Source: Sphingomonas crusticola (GTDB lineage Bacteria > Pseudomonadota > Alphaproteobacteria > Sphingomonadales > Sphingomonadaceae). Taken from it: a DNA stretch of 64,000 bases. The position numbers and the translations under genes are program-made. Shown here one piece after another: positions 36,087 to 46,436 of the stretch; position 1 is the stretch's first letter; each line of letters opens with the position of its first letter. Location of the stretch: positions 2,564,501 through 2,628,500 of the forward strand of contig NZ_QTJP01000001.1 of the NCBI RefSeq assembly GCF_003391115.1, given 5' to 3'. Under the pieces are notes generated by a model. The model was not told where the DNA came from, did no database searches, and worked only from the letters and a program-made list of their open reading frames with translations.

Positions 36087-37401
36087 TATTGGCGGGCGGG
36101 GGACGACGGTGAATTCGAATTCGGCCAGCGTTCCAACCGCCACGCCGAAGCGCTTGTTCGGCCATCCCCCCGGTCTCACAATTCTGTTCCTCACGGATAT
36201 GTGGGCCGAATTCTCCTATTTCGGCCTGCAGGCGCTGCTGGTCTATTACATGACCAGCCAGCTCGGCTTCAGCCAGGGCAAGTCCTCGCTGATTTATGGC
36301 ATCTATGGCGGGGCGGCCTTCTTCAGCCCCTTCTTCGGTGGCATTATCGCCGACAAATGGCTCGGTCGGACGCGCAGCGTCGTGATCGGCGGGCTGCTGA
36401 TGATGCTCGGCCATTTCGCCATGGCTTTCCCGGCGTTCCTCTTCCCGGCGCTGGCGCTGGTCGCGCTGGGCAACGGCCTGTTCATGCCGCCGCTGGCGGT
36501 GCAGGTCGGCGCGCTTTACGCCGACGACGATCCGCGCAAGGCGCATGCTTTCAGCGCTTATTATATGGGCATCAACCTCGGCGGTCTGCTCGCCCCTTTG
36601 GTGTGCGGCTCGTTGGGCGAATTGCTCGGCTGGCATTGGGGCTTCGGCGCGGCCGGGGTCGGCATGTTCTTCGGGCTGGTCATCTATCTCGGCTTCAAGC
36701 GGCTGCTGCCTCACGATCCCGGCAGGCGCATGCCGGCCGCACCGGGCACGACCAGGGTCCCGATCGACGCGCGTGCCGTCCGCTTGCTGGTCGTGCTGGT
36801 GGCGGTCGTGATCCTGTTCCGCATCGCCTATGAGCAGAGCGGCAACGTCATCGCCTTGTGGGTGCGCGACCAGACCGACCGATCGATGTTCGGCGGCGCG
36901 CTGACCATTCCGGCGACATGGTTCCAGGCGATCAATCCGCTGCTGATCATCCTGTTTACGCCGTTGCTGATCCATTATTGGGGCAAGAAACCGCACAGCG
37001 GCACCGCCGCCCTGCTGCTGCGCCGGATGAGTTTCGGCTGCATGATCGCGGGCGGCTCGATGCTGGTGATGGTCGCCGCGGCGATCGTCAACGCGCGCAC
37101 CGGTCAGCCGGTCGGCGCCTGGTGGGTGCTGCTTTACTTCCTGCTGCTGACGATGGGCGAGCTGCTCGTCATCCCGGTCGGATTGACCTTGGTCAACCTG
37201 CTGTCGCCCGCCGGATTCGCCGCGACCGCGATGGGCGCCTGGTACATCGCCAAATTCCTCGGCAGCGTGCTGGCGGGCGTGATGGGGTCCTATTGGGGCG
37301 CGATCCCGCCCGCCTTGTTCTTCGGCCTGGGCGCCGGCTCGGTGCTGCTGGCGGCAGTGATATTGCGCCTGATGGGGTCGGTCGAGCAACGGCGCGGATG
37401 A
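36079..37401 (+). CDS. Peptide MFS transporter (POT family)
   Basis: The 440-residue protein has twelve or so membrane spans and POT-family elements: FLTDMWAEFSYFGLQALLVYY at helix 1 (the E-x-x-x-x-x-G region), LIYGIYGGAAFFSPFFGGIIAD, LGRTRSV, and FSAYYMGINLGGLLAPL. POT carriers move di- and tripeptides with protons. Translational overlap with the epimerase gene indicates that dipeptides imported here are epimerised in the cytoplasm. The classic E-x-x-E-R motif is not present in its standard form, so substrate range is open. Confidence 0.88.
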   Translation: MHDIGGRGTTVNSNSASVPTATPKRLFGHPPGLTILFLTDMWAEFSYFGLQALLVYYMTSQLGFSQGKSSLIYGIYGGAAFFSPFFGGIIADKWLGRTRSVVIGGLLMMLGHFAMAFPAFLFPALALVALGNGLFMPPLAVQVGALYADDDPRKAHAFSAYYMGINLGGLLAPLVCGSLGELLGWHWGFGAAGVGMFFGLVIYLGFKRLLPHDPGRRMPAAPGTTRVPIDARAVRLLVVLVAVVILFRIAYEQSGNVIALWVRDQTDRSMFGGALTIPATWFQAINPLLIILFTPLLIHYWGKKPHSGTAALLLRRMSFGCMIAGGSMLVMVAAAIVNARTGQPVGAWWVLLYFLLLTMGELLVIPVGLTLVNLLSPAGFAATAMGAWYIAKFLGSVLAGVMGSYWGAIPPALFFGLGAGSVLLAAVILRLMGSVEQRRG

Positions 37402-37479
37402 AGCGTGGCGGCGCTGCTTGGCAGGTTCGCTAAACCGGCTTAGATCGATGGTCGGGGGGTCTCTGGAAACGAGGCCAGG

Positions 37480-37985
<506 letters not shown>

Positions 37986-37989
<4 letters not shown>

Positions 37990-38969
37990 TCGAGTTCCGC
38001 TATGATCGCGCCGCCGACGTCGGTTCCGCGCTCGCGCTGATGTCGCCCGGCGCCAAATATCTCGCCGGTGGTACCAACCTCGTCGATCTGATGCGCGAAA
38101 CGGTCGAGGCCCCGCGTGCGCTCGTCGATGTCAGTCAGCTGTCCGGCGCGATCGAGGAGCAGCCGGACGGGGGTCTTCGGATCGGCGCGGGCGTCAAGAA
38201 TACCGCCGTCGCGGCGCACCCGCTGGTGCGCGCCCGCTATCCGCTCCTATCGCGCGCGATCCTTGCCGGCGCCTCCGCCCAGATCCGCAATATGGCCAGC
38301 GTCGGCGGCAACATCCTGCAGCGCACCCGCTGCTATTATTTCTATGACGTCGCCGCGCGCTGCAACAAGCGCGTGCCGGGCTCGGGCTGTGACGCGATCG
38401 ACGGGTTCAACCGTATCCATGCCATCCTCGGCGCTTCGCCCGATTGCGTCGCGACCCATCCCTCGGACATGTGCGTTGCCCTCGCCGCGCTCGATGCCGA
38501 CGTCGAAATCGAAGGGGCAGGGGGTAAGCGCAGCATCCGGCTCACCGATCTGCTGCGCCTGCCCGGGGGACGGCCCGATATCGAGACCGAATTGCAGCCT
38601 GGCGAATTGATCACGGCCGTGATCGTGCCGCCTCTCGCCTTTGCGGCGAACCATTCGACCTACCGCAAGGTGCGTGACCGGGCCTCTTATGCCTTCGCCT
38701 TGGTCTCCGTTGCAGCCGCGATAGATCTCGACGGCGGCACCATCCGCGATGTCCGCATCGCGCTCGGCGGAGTCGCGCACAAGCCCTGGCGCGCGCTCGC
38801 GGCGGAAGAGGCGTTGCAGGGGCAAGCAGCCAGTCCGGCGCTGTTCCGCGCGGCGGCCGAGGCCGAGCTGCGCGACGCCGCGCCGCTGCGCGACAATGGC
38901 TTCAAGGTCGAACTGGCGAAGCGGACGATCGTCGCCGTCCTTGGCGAACTGACTGGAGAAGCGGCATGA
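37986..38969 (+). CDS. Molybdenum hydroxylase FAD-binding subunit (PaoB/YagS type)
   Basis: The 327-residue subunit has the FAD-binding strand KYLAGGTNLVDLMRE and MASVGGNILQRTRCYYF. It also has the Cys set characteristic of PaoB-type subunits that bind an extra 4Fe-4S cluster (RTRC, ARCNKRVPGSGC, and SPDC before VATHPSDMCVALAAL). That insertion separates this group from ordinary xanthine dehydrogenases. It overlaps both neighbours by four bases. Confidence 0.93.
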
Positions 38970-41278
38970 GCGTTATCCAGGACAAGCTCCAGACGGTCAT
39001 GAAGAAGGCGTTGGCTTTGGCGCCGGACAGCTGGATTCCCGGTGGCAATCCCGATCCGCTCATCCGCCACCAGCACGGCCTGGTCGGCGCCCCGGTCTCG
39101 CGCATCGACGGGCCGCAGAAGGTGCGTGGCGCCGCCCAGTTCGCGGCGGAATTCCCGCTTGAGAATATGGCCTATGCCGCGCTGGCCTACAGCACGATCG
39201 CGAAAGGCCGGATCGCGACGCTGGATACGCACGCGGCGGAACATGCGCCCGGCGTGCTGCTGGTGATGACGCACCGCAATGCGCCGCCGATGAAGCCCGC
39301 CCCGGTGTTCATGAGCGCGCCCAAGGCGGCGGGCGGCGACGATCTTCCGGTGATGCAGGATGACAGCATCAGCTGGAACGGTCAGCCGATCGCAATCGTC
39401 CTCGCCGAAACGCAGGAGCAGGCGGATCATGCGGCATCTCTGATCCGTGCGACCTATGAGGCGGTGCCCGCAACCACCTCCTTTGCTGCGGCAAAGGCCA
39501 AGGGCATGAAGCCCGCAAATTTCGGCGGCCAGCCGCTGCAGACCGTGATCGGCGATGCCGAAACCGCGCTCGCCGACGCGCCGCACAAGATCGACGTCGT
39601 CTATACCACCCCGCGCCACAACCATAATGCGATCGAGCTGCATGCGGCGACCCTGATGTGGCAGGGCGACGAGCTGATCGTGCACGACGCCTCCCAGCTG
39701 GTCGCGCACGAGGCCTATACGCTTGCCGAGGTTTTCGGTCTCGACGAGAAGCAGGTCCACGTCACCTCGCCTTATGTCGGCGGCGGCTTCGGCGGCAAAT
39801 GCCTGTGGGATCACCAGATCTTGGCGGCAGCGGCAGCGCGTATCGCCCAGCGGCCGGTGCGCATCATGCTGTCGCGCGAAGGTGTCTATCGCGTCGTCGG
39901 CGGCCGCACCGTGACCGAGCAACGCGTCGCGATCGGCGCGCAGGCCGATGGGCGTTTCGACGCGCTGATCCACACCGGCGCGGTCGTCTCGGGCGAGCAT
40001 AACAATATGCCGGAGCCGCTCATCCTCGCGACGCGCGGCGCTTATGCCGCCGCGAGCATGAAGCTGGATGTCGAGGTGGCGACGATGGACATGCTCGCCA
40101 ACACCTTCATGCGCGCGCCGGGTGAAGCGGTCGGCACGTTCGGGCTGGAATGCGCGGTCGACGAACTGGCCGAGCAACTCGGCATCGATCCGATCATACT
40201 CCGCGAGCGCAACGAGCCGGACAAGGATCCGACCACCGGCCTGCCATTCTCGTCGCGCAATATCGTCGAGGCTTATCGCGCCGGCGCCGAACGCTTCGGC
40301 TGGAGCAAGCGCGGCAAGCCTGGCCAGCGCCGCGAAGGCGAGTGGCTCGTCGGCATGGGCTGCGCCACGTCCACCTATCCTTATTATCGCATGCCCGGCG
40401 GGGCGGCGCGCATCTCGCTGGCGAAGGACGGCCACGTCACCGTCTCGATCGCCGCCCACGAAATGGGCATGGGTACCTCGACCGCCCAGAGCCAGGTGAT
40501 CGCCGAACGGCTTGGGCTGGGTATGGATCAGGTGACGTTCGCTTATGGCGATTCGGACCTGCCCGGCGTCGTGCTTGCCGGTGGCTCGCAACAGAGCGCG
40601 TCGATCGGCGCCTCCGTCATCGCCGCCCACCGTGCGCTGGTGACCGAATTGCTGAAGCTGGCTGGCAATGATTCACCTTTGGCCGGGCTCAAGCCCGACG
40701 AGGTCGGGGGGCTCAATGCCGGTCTGTGCAAGCTCGATCAGCCCGAGCTTTGCGAAAGCTATGCCTCGATCCTGGCGCGCGCACAGCGTGACGAGGTAAC
40801 GGTCGAAGCCAGCGCGCCGCCGCCGCTCGAACTGATGCACTGGTCGATGCATTCGCACGGCGCGATGTTCTGCGAGGTGCGGGTCAATGCCGTAACCGGT
40901 GAGACCCGCGTCAGCCGCTTCCTCGGTTCATTCGATTGCGGGCGCATCCTCAACGCCAAGACCGCCGCCAGCCAGTTCCGCGGCGGCATCATCATGGGCC
41001 TCGGGCTGGCGCTGATGGAGGAGACACTGTTCGACGAACGCACCGGGCGGATCATGAACCCAAGCCTCGCCGAATATCATGTGCCCGTGCATCTCGATGT
41101 GCCGGAGATCGAGGTGATGTGGACCGACATTCCGGATCCGCATGCGCCGATGGGCGCGCGCGGCGTCGGCGAGATCGGCATCACCGGCGTCGGCGCGGCG
41201 GTCGCCAATGCGGTCTACAACGCCACCGGCAAGCGCATCCGCGATCTGCCGATCACGCTCGACAAGCTGCTCGGCTGA
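38966..41278 (+). CDS. Molybdenum hydroxylase catalytic subunit (PaoC/YagR type)
   Basis: The 770-residue subunit binds the molybdenum-cytosine-dinucleotide cofactor. Family motifs are visible: SPYVGGGFGGKCLWDHQ, TFMRAPGEAVGTFGLE, and the active-site Glu region GARGVGEIGITGVGAAVANA near the end. Enzymes of this group oxidise aromatic or other aldehydes to acids. The actual substrate is unknown. No XdhC/PaoD-type insertion chaperone gene follows in the window, so maturation would use a factor encoded elsewhere. Confidence 0.94.
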   Translation: MSVIQDKLQTVMKKALALAPDSWIPGGNPDPLIRHQHGLVGAPVSRIDGPQKVRGAAQFAAEFPLENMAYAALAYSTIAKGRIATLDTHAAEHAPGVLLVMTHRNAPPMKPAPVFMSAPKAAGGDDLPVMQDDSISWNGQPIAIVLAETQEQADHAASLIRATYEAVPATTSFAAAKAKGMKPANFGGQPLQTVIGDAETALADAPHKIDVVYTTPRHNHNAIELHAATLMWQGDELIVHDASQLVAHEAYTLAEVFGLDEKQVHVTSPYVGGGFGGKCLWDHQILAAAAARIAQRPVRIMLSREGVYRVVGGRTVTEQRVAIGAQADGRFDALIHTGAVVSGEHNNMPEPLILATRGAYAAASMKLDVEVATMDMLANTFMRAPGEAVGTFGLECAVDELAEQLGIDPIILRERNEPDKDPTTGLPFSSRNIVEAYRAGAERFGWSKRGKPGQRREGEWLVGMGCATSTYPYYRMPGGAARISLAKDGHVTVSIAAHEMGMGTSTAQSQVIAERLGLGMDQVTFAYGDSDLPGVVLAGGSQQSASIGASVIAAHRALVTELLKLAGNDSPLAGLKPDEVGGLNAGLCKLDQPELCESYASILARAQRDEVTVEASAPPPLELMHWSMHSHGAMFCEVRVNAVTGETRVSRFLGSFDCGRILNAKTAASQFRGGIIMGLGLALMEETLFDERTGRIMNPSLAEYHVPVHLDVPEIEVMWTDIPDPHAPMGARGVGEIGITGVGAAVANAVYNATGKRIRDLPITLDKLLG

Positions 41279-41336
41279 TTTGGCATCTGTCGCGCGAGCC
41301 GCTAGGCCGCTGCTTTATTTCAGGAATCTTTCCACG

Positions 41337-43253
41337 ATGCGCATCACCCTGGCCGTCACCCTTGCCGCCGCCGCCGTTCCCGCGCAGGCGGTGCCGGTCC
41401 ACAAATATGATGCGCTCGTGATGTCGCCCGCTGGCGACGTCGTTGCCGCCATCGAATCGATCGACGAGCCGCTGGCGCATGGCAGGATCGTCGTGCGCAG
41501 CGTTGCCGGTGGCCGGGTCCTGCGCACGATCGATCCTTGCGCCAAATGCGCCTATTCCGATCTCATGTTCGGGTCCACCGGGGACCTGGCTTTCCTGAGC
41601 CGTGACCGCACGGCCGGGACGGTCGCCCTCAATGTGACCGATGCGACCGTGCGGGTGCGCACGATCGCGACCGTGCGCGGCATCGCCCAGAAGCCACGTT
41701 TCGCTCCAGACGGCAAACGGATCGCTGTGCTGGTGACGCTCGACGCCGCCAAGGAAGCCGGCGCGACCGAGGCCGGCGCGCGCCAGGTCGGCGAGATTGG
41801 CGAGGCGCCCGACCAACGCCGGATCGCTATATTCAGCATTGCCGGCAAGGTCGCGCCAGACGCCGTCCGTCCAATCTCGCCCGCGGGGCGCTACGTCTAT
41901 GAATATGATTGGACGCCGGACGGGCGTGGCTTCGTCGCGACCACCGCGCTCGGCAATGGCGACAATAATTGGTGGGTGGCGACGATCGACGCGATCGACG
42001 CCGCGTCCGGCGCGGTCCGCCAGATTGCCCGGCCCGCGACCCAGGCCAATTTCCCGCGTGTGTCGCCTGACGGCAAGACGGTCGCTTATATCGGCGGGCT
42101 AATGAGCGACTTCGGCTCGGTCGGGGGCGATCTCTGGACGGTGCCGTTCGCGGGCGGGAAGCCCGTCAACATGACGCCCGGCTACAAGGCGAGCGTTACC
42201 TCGCTGGTGTGGCTGGCGAGCGGCCTGCGGGCGACGACGCTCGCCGGCGCGGATCAGGCCATTGTCCGCTTCGATCCCCGGAAGAGCGGCGTCGTGCTGT
42301 GGAGCGGCCCGGCAAGCTTCGCGGCGGGCGATGCCCGCGTCGCCTTCAGCGCCGATGGCCGCACAGCGGCCACCGTGGTGCAGGATTTCGAACATGCGCC
42401 CGCAATCTATGCCGGACCGCTGCAGGCGCCGCGCAAGCTCACCAACGACAATGACGCGCTGCCGGCCGCGGTCACCGCGCGCAGCGTCACCTGGACCAAT
42501 GGCGGCTTCTCCGTTCAGGGCTGGCTGCTCGCCCCGCGCGGCGTCGATGCGGCCGCCCGGGCCCCGATGATCGTCAACGTCCATGGCGGCCCGGCGGCGG
42601 CCAGCACCCCCACGTATATCGGGGGCGAAAGCGTCACCGCCGATCTCGCGCGGGCCGGCTATTATATCTTCCTGCCCAATCCGCGCGGCAGCTACGGCCA
42701 GGGTGAGGCTTTCACACTCGCCAATCGGCGCGATTTCGGTGGCGGAGACCTTAAGGACATCCTCGCCGGCATCGACGCGGTGAAGAAGGTCGCGCCGGTG
42801 GACGAGGATCGCCTCGGTATGATGGGCGGCAGTTACGGCGGCTTCATGTCGATGTGGGCCAACACCCAGACCAATCGCTTCAAGGGCATCGTCGCCGGCG
42901 CCGGCCTGTCCAATTGGATCAGCTATTACGGCACCAACGGCATCGATCAGTGGATGCTGCCCTTCTTCGGCAAGTCGATGTACGACGATCCCAAGGCCTA
43001 TGCGGATGTATCCGCGATCAACTTCATCAAGCGCGCACGCACACCGACCTTCATCTATGTCGGCGAGCGCGACATCGAGGTGCCGCCAACCCAGTCGGTC
43101 GAATATTGGCACGCGCTCAGGGAGATGGGCGTGCCGACCTCGCTCGTCATCTATGCCGACGAAGGCCATCGCATCCGCGACGCCGCCCATGCCGCCGACG
43201 TGCGCAAGCGCACCGTCGCCTGGTTCGACAAATATGTGAAGGCCGCGCGGTAG
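41337..43253 (+). CDS. Exported S9-family prolyl oligopeptidase-like peptidase
   Basis: The start at 41337 follows CAGGAATC and gives a signal peptide (MRITLAVTLAAAAVPAQAV). Residues about 30-380 form a beta-propeller with repeated WTPDG/FSADG turns, then the alpha/beta-hydrolase domain: NVHGGPAAAS, PNPRGSYGQGE, MMGGSYGGFMSMW (Ser near 499), Asp in VGERDIEVPP and His in DEGHRIRD. S9C-type enzymes release dipeptides or acyl-amino acids from short peptides. It starts 58 bases after the molybdenum enzyme operon on the same strand. Confidence 0.92.
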   Translation: MRITLAVTLAAAAVPAQAVPVHKYDALVMSPAGDVVAAIESIDEPLAHGRIVVRSVAGGRVLRTIDPCAKCAYSDLMFGSTGDLAFLSRDRTAGTVALNVTDATVRVRTIATVRGIAQKPRFAPDGKRIAVLVTLDAAKEAGATEAGARQVGEIGEAPDQRRIAIFSIAGKVAPDAVRPISPAGRYVYEYDWTPDGRGFVATTALGNGDNNWWVATIDAIDAASGAVRQIARPATQANFPRVSPDGKTVAYIGGLMSDFGSVGGDLWTVPFAGGKPVNMTPGYKASVTSLVWLASGLRATTLAGADQAIVRFDPRKSGVVLWSGPASFAAGDARVAFSADGRTAATVVQDFEHAPAIYAGPLQAPRKLTNDNDALPAAVTARSVTWTNGGFSVQGWLLAPRGVDAAARAPMIVNVHGGPAAASTPTYIGGESVTADLARAGYYIFLPNPRGSYGQGEAFTLANRRDFGGGDLKDILAGIDAVKKVAPVDEDRLGMMGGSYGGFMSMWANTQTNRFKGIVAGAGLSNWISYYGTNGIDQWMLPFFGKSMYDDPKAYADVSAINFIKRARTPTFIYVGERDIEVPPTQSVEYWHALREMGVPTSLVIYADEGHRIRDAAHAADVRKRTVAWFDKYVKAAR

Positions 43254-43269
43254 GACGACCCGCCCGGCT

Positions 43270-43307
43270 TTGTCATTGTGAGGAGCGTAGCGACGAGGCA
43301 ATCCAAG
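43270..43307. repeat. Interspersed REP-like element
   Basis: GTCATTGTGAGGAGCGTAGC followed by GACGAGGCAATCCAAG matches the very common intergenic repeat of alphaproteobacteria of the form GTCATTGCGAG...GCAATCCAG. It sits in the gap between the S9 peptidase and cupin genes. Confidence 0.6.
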
Positions 43308-43424
43308 ACCAATGTTCGGACTGGATTGGCCACTGTGCGCGGTTGACGCCTCCTCGTCCCCCGGCGTAGCTCTTCTGAGAGCGCTACCAAAATCGCGAAA
43401 CGCGACTTGCGCCGGGAGAGGTTT

Positions 43425-43871
43425 ATGCGTTTTACCCGTCGCGATGCGATGATTGCCTGCGCCAGCGTGGCCCTGACCTGCTCGGTCGGCGTCCTGGCAC
43501 AAGCCGACAAAAGCGTGCTCGGGCCGGCGGTGTTCGACTGGAATGCCTTGCCCGTCACCCCGAACGAGACCGGCTCCGTCCGCGCGGTCGTGCGCCAGCC
43601 GACCGCCACGCTTAACGAGCTGGAAATGCACATCACCACGCTTAACCCGGGCGTAGCGTCGCACCCGCCGCACAAGCATCCCAACGAAGAATTGGTGATT
43701 ATCCGCGAGGGCAATGTCGAAACCTTGTCGGGTGGCGTGTGGAAGCGTGCCGGCCCCGGCTCGATCATCTTCAACGCTTCCAATTCGCTGCATGCGCTGC
43801 GCAACGTCGGCTCCACGCCGGCCGTGTATCACGTCATCAACTGGACCAGCGCGACCACGCCCAAGAGCTAA
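43425..43871 (+). CDS. Tat-exported cupin-domain protein
   Basis: An ATG after GGGAGAGGTTT starts a twin-arginine-type signal (RFTRRDAMIACASVAL). The 148-residue protein has one cupin fold: SHPPHKHPNEELVIIREGNVE (metal ligands H-x-H-x-x-x-x-E) and GSIIFNASNSLHALRN (second motif His). It would bind a metal and a small molecule in the periplasm. It lies 14 bases before the first Gfo/Idh/MocA gene, itself Tat-exported, so the three are probably one exported sugar-type pathway. Confidence 0.85.
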   Translation: MRFTRRDAMIACASVALTCSVGVLAQADKSVLGPAVFDWNALPVTPNETGSVRAVVRQPTATLNELEMHITTLNPGVASHPPHKHPNEELVIIREGNVETLSGGVWKRAGPGSIIFNASNSLHALRNVGSTPAVYHVINWTSATTPKS

Positions 43872-43885
43872 CCGGAGAGAGCGTC

Positions 43886-45049
43886 ATGGACCCGATCGAC
43901 CGCCGTCTTCTTCTCACGGGTGCGGGGATTGCTGGCATCGCCTCGACCTTCGGCGGCGAGCTGCTCGCCCAGACCACGGCCCAGGGCAATGGCATCTCCA
44001 CCGAAAGCGCACCGCGCGGCCCGGTGGCGCAGGCCAAATATCGCGTGCCGTTCGCCGTCATCGGCCTCGATCACGCGCATATCTATTCGATGACCGACGC
44101 GCTGATCCGCGGCGGCGGCGTGCTGACCGCCTTCTACGCCGCCGATCCGGGACAGATCGCCACCTTCCGCAAGCGCTATGGCGACGTGAAGCTTGCGCGC
44201 GACGAAGCCGAAATCCTCGAGGACCGGAACATCAAGCTCGTGGCCGGCGCGCCCATTCCCGATCTGCGTGCGCCGCTCGGCGTGCGCGTGATGCGCGCGG
44301 GCAAGGATTATCTCAGCGACAAGCCCGCCATCACCACACTCGGCCAGCTCGCGGACGTGCGCCGCGCGATCAAGGAGACCGGCCGCAAGTTCGCGATCAT
44401 GTATTCCGAACGGCTGGAGGTGCCGGCCGCCGTCATGGCCGGGCAGCTGGTCGATCAGGGCGCGATCGGCAAGGTCGTCCAGACGATCAACATCGCGCCG
44501 CACCGCGTCAGCGCGCCGACGCGGCCTGCCTGGTTCTGGGACAAGGCGCGGTACGGCGGCATCCTGACCGACATCGGCAGCCACCAGGCCGATCAGTTCG
44601 TCTATTTCACGCGCAGCACGCAGGCGCACGTCGTCGCCTCGCAGACCGGCAACCTCACTTATCCGCAGCATCCCGATTTCGAGGATTTCGGGGACATGAC
44701 GATGACCGGCAATGGCGGGACAGGCTATGTCCGTGTCGACTGGTTCACGCCTGACGGCCTGCCCACCTGGGGCGACGGGCGGCTCTTCCTGCTCGGTACC
44801 GAGGGCTATATCGAGCTGCGCAAATATGTCGATGTCGCCGGACGCCCCGGCGGCAATCACCTGTTCGTCGCCGACAAGAAGGGCGTACGCTACCTCGATT
44901 GCAAGAACGTGTTCCTGCCGTTCGGCCCGCAATTCGTCACCGACATCGTCGAGCGCACCTCCGTTGCCCAAGATCAGGCAGGCGCCTTGCTCGCCGCCGA
45001 ATTGGTACTGACGGCCCAGAAAAATGCCACGCGGCCGGTTTCGGCCTGA
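43886..45049 (+). CDS. Tat-exported Gfo/Idh/MocA-family oxidoreductase 1
   Basis: The ATG at 43886 follows CCGGAGAGAGCGTC. A twin-arginine-like N-terminus (DRRLLLTGAGIAGIA) precedes a shortened Rossmann part (FAVIGLDHAHIYSMTDAL) and the Gfo/Idh/MocA fold with SDKPAITT instead of the usual EKP, and a C-terminal domain with LTDIGSHQADQFVYF. The nucleotide-binding loop reads G-L-D-H-A-H, an unusual replacement for GxGxxG, and the sugar-reductase Lys of EKP is kept. Exported members may carry a tightly bound NAD(P). Substrate unknown. Confidence 0.85.
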   Translation: MDPIDRRLLLTGAGIAGIASTFGGELLAQTTAQGNGISTESAPRGPVAQAKYRVPFAVIGLDHAHIYSMTDALIRGGGVLTAFYAADPGQIATFRKRYGDVKLARDEAEILEDRNIKLVAGAPIPDLRAPLGVRVMRAGKDYLSDKPAITTLGQLADVRRAIKETGRKFAIMYSERLEVPAAVMAGQLVDQGAIGKVVQTINIAPHRVSAPTRPAWFWDKARYGGILTDIGSHQADQFVYFTRSTQAHVVASQTGNLTYPQHPDFEDFGDMTMTGNGGTGYVRVDWFTPDGLPTWGDGRLFLLGTEGYIELRKYVDVAGRPGGNHLFVADKKGVRYLDCKNVFLPFGPQFVTDIVERTSVAQDQAGALLAAELVLTAQKNATRPVSA

Positions 45050-45060
45050 GGGAGAGGTTA

Positions 45061-46428
45061 ATGACCCAGCACATCTCGCGCCGCGGCTTGATCAAGGCGG
45101 GTGCCGCCGCTGCGGCGGTCGGCTTTCCGGCGATCGTGCCTTCGAGCGTCTTCGGCGCCACGTCGCCCAGCAACCGTCTCAATATCGGCGCGATCGGCGT
45201 CGGACGGATCTCGCGCATCCACGACATGCCATCCGTGTGGAAATATGACGACGCGCACATCGTCGCGGTCTGTGATCTCGACACCAAGCGGATCGCGCTC
45301 GGCCGGCAACTGGTCGACGAAACCTATGCCAGGAAGACGGGCAAGGCTTATAGCGGTACGCGAGGCTATGCCGATTATCACGAACTGCTCGCCAACAAGG
45401 ATATCGATGGCGTCCTGATCTCCACGCCCGATCATCAGCATGCGATCGTGGCCGTGCATGCCGTGCGCGCGGGCAAGGACGTCTATCTCCAGAAGCCGGC
45501 GTCGCTGACGATCGCCGAAGGCCGCGCGATGGCGGATGCGGTCGCCAAGACCGATCGCATCCTCCAGATCGGCTCGCAGCAGCGCAGCCTCGATCCGTGG
45601 CCGCAATTCCACCGTACCTGCGAGCTCGTCCGCAACGGCCGCATCGGCCAGCTTCGCCATGTCGAGATCGGCCTGCCCGGCGACCCGTCCGGGCCGGACG
45701 CGACGCCGATGCCGATCCCGCCCAATCTCAATTACGACGCGTGGCTCGGCTCGACGCCGGAAGTCTATTATACCGAGATCCGCGTCCACCCGCAGAACTC
45801 GTTCGATCGTCCCGGCTGGCTCCGCCTCGAACAATTTGGCGCGGGCATGATCACCGGCTGGGGCGCGCACCATGTCGACATTGCGCATTGGGGCATGGAC
45901 ATGGAGCATTCGGGTCCGGTCGAAGTGTGGGGCCGCGCCGAATTTCCCAAGAGCGGCCTGTGGAATGTGCATGGTCCGTTCGAGACGCACGCGCGTTATG
46001 CCAACGGCGTCACCATGACGATGTCGGGCGCCTTGCCCAACGGCATCAAGTTCATTGGAAGCGAAGGCTCGATCTTCGTCACGCGCGACGGCCCGGTCAC
46101 GGCGAGCGACCCGTCGGGTCCCAAGATCGATCCGCTGGTGGCGAGCAATCCCAAGATCCTCGACAGCGTGATCGGCCCGAACGAGGTCCATCTCTATCGT
46201 AGCCCGGAGCAGCACCGGAATTGGCTGGATTCGATGCGCAGCCGCCAGCCGAACATTTCGCCGGCCGAACTCGGCCACCGCGCCTGCTCGACCTGCCTGG
46301 TCCATTCGATCGCAATGCATCTGCCCGACCAGCATCTCGAATGGGATCCGGCAGCGGAGCGCTTCGTCGACAACGATGCCGCCAATGCCCGCCTCAGCCG
46401 GCCGATGCGCAAGCCCTATGTGATCTGA
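45061..46428 (+). CDS. Tat-exported Gfo/Idh/MocA-family oxidoreductase 2
   Basis: The ATG 11 bases after the previous stop follows GGGAGAGGTTA. A twin-arginine signal (SRRGLIKAGAAAAAVGFPAI) leads to the Rossmann motif IGAIGVGRISRIHD, a catalytic-lysine motif VYLQKPASLTIAEG, GSQQRS, and WGAHHVDIAHWGMD in the C-terminal domain. This is a classical member, probably an exported glycoside or sugar oxidoreductase. Its pairing with a cupin and a second family member suggests a multi-step sugar conversion in the periplasm. Confidence 0.9.
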   Translation: MTQHISRRGLIKAGAAAAAVGFPAIVPSSVFGATSPSNRLNIGAIGVGRISRIHDMPSVWKYDDAHIVAVCDLDTKRIALGRQLVDETYARKTGKAYSGTRGYADYHELLANKDIDGVLISTPDHQHAIVAVHAVRAGKDVYLQKPASLTIAEGRAMADAVAKTDRILQIGSQQRSLDPWPQFHRTCELVRNGRIGQLRHVEIGLPGDPSGPDATPMPIPPNLNYDAWLGSTPEVYYTEIRVHPQNSFDRPGWLRLEQFGAGMITGWGAHHVDIAHWGMDMEHSGPVEVWGRAEFPKSGLWNVHGPFETHARYANGVTMTMSGALPNGIKFIGSEGSIFVTRDGPVTASDPSGPKIDPLVASNPKILDSVIGPNEVHLYRSPEQHRNWLDSMRSRQPNISPAELGHRACSTCLVHSIAMHLPDQHLEWDPAAERFVDNDAANARLSRPMRKPYVI

Positions 46429-46436
46429 TCTTCGTG

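Noticed and set aside
43254-43424. CRISPR or tRNA in the gap between the S9 peptidase and cupin genes
   Set aside because: Only a single REP-like unit is present, with no regular spacers and no cloverleaf.
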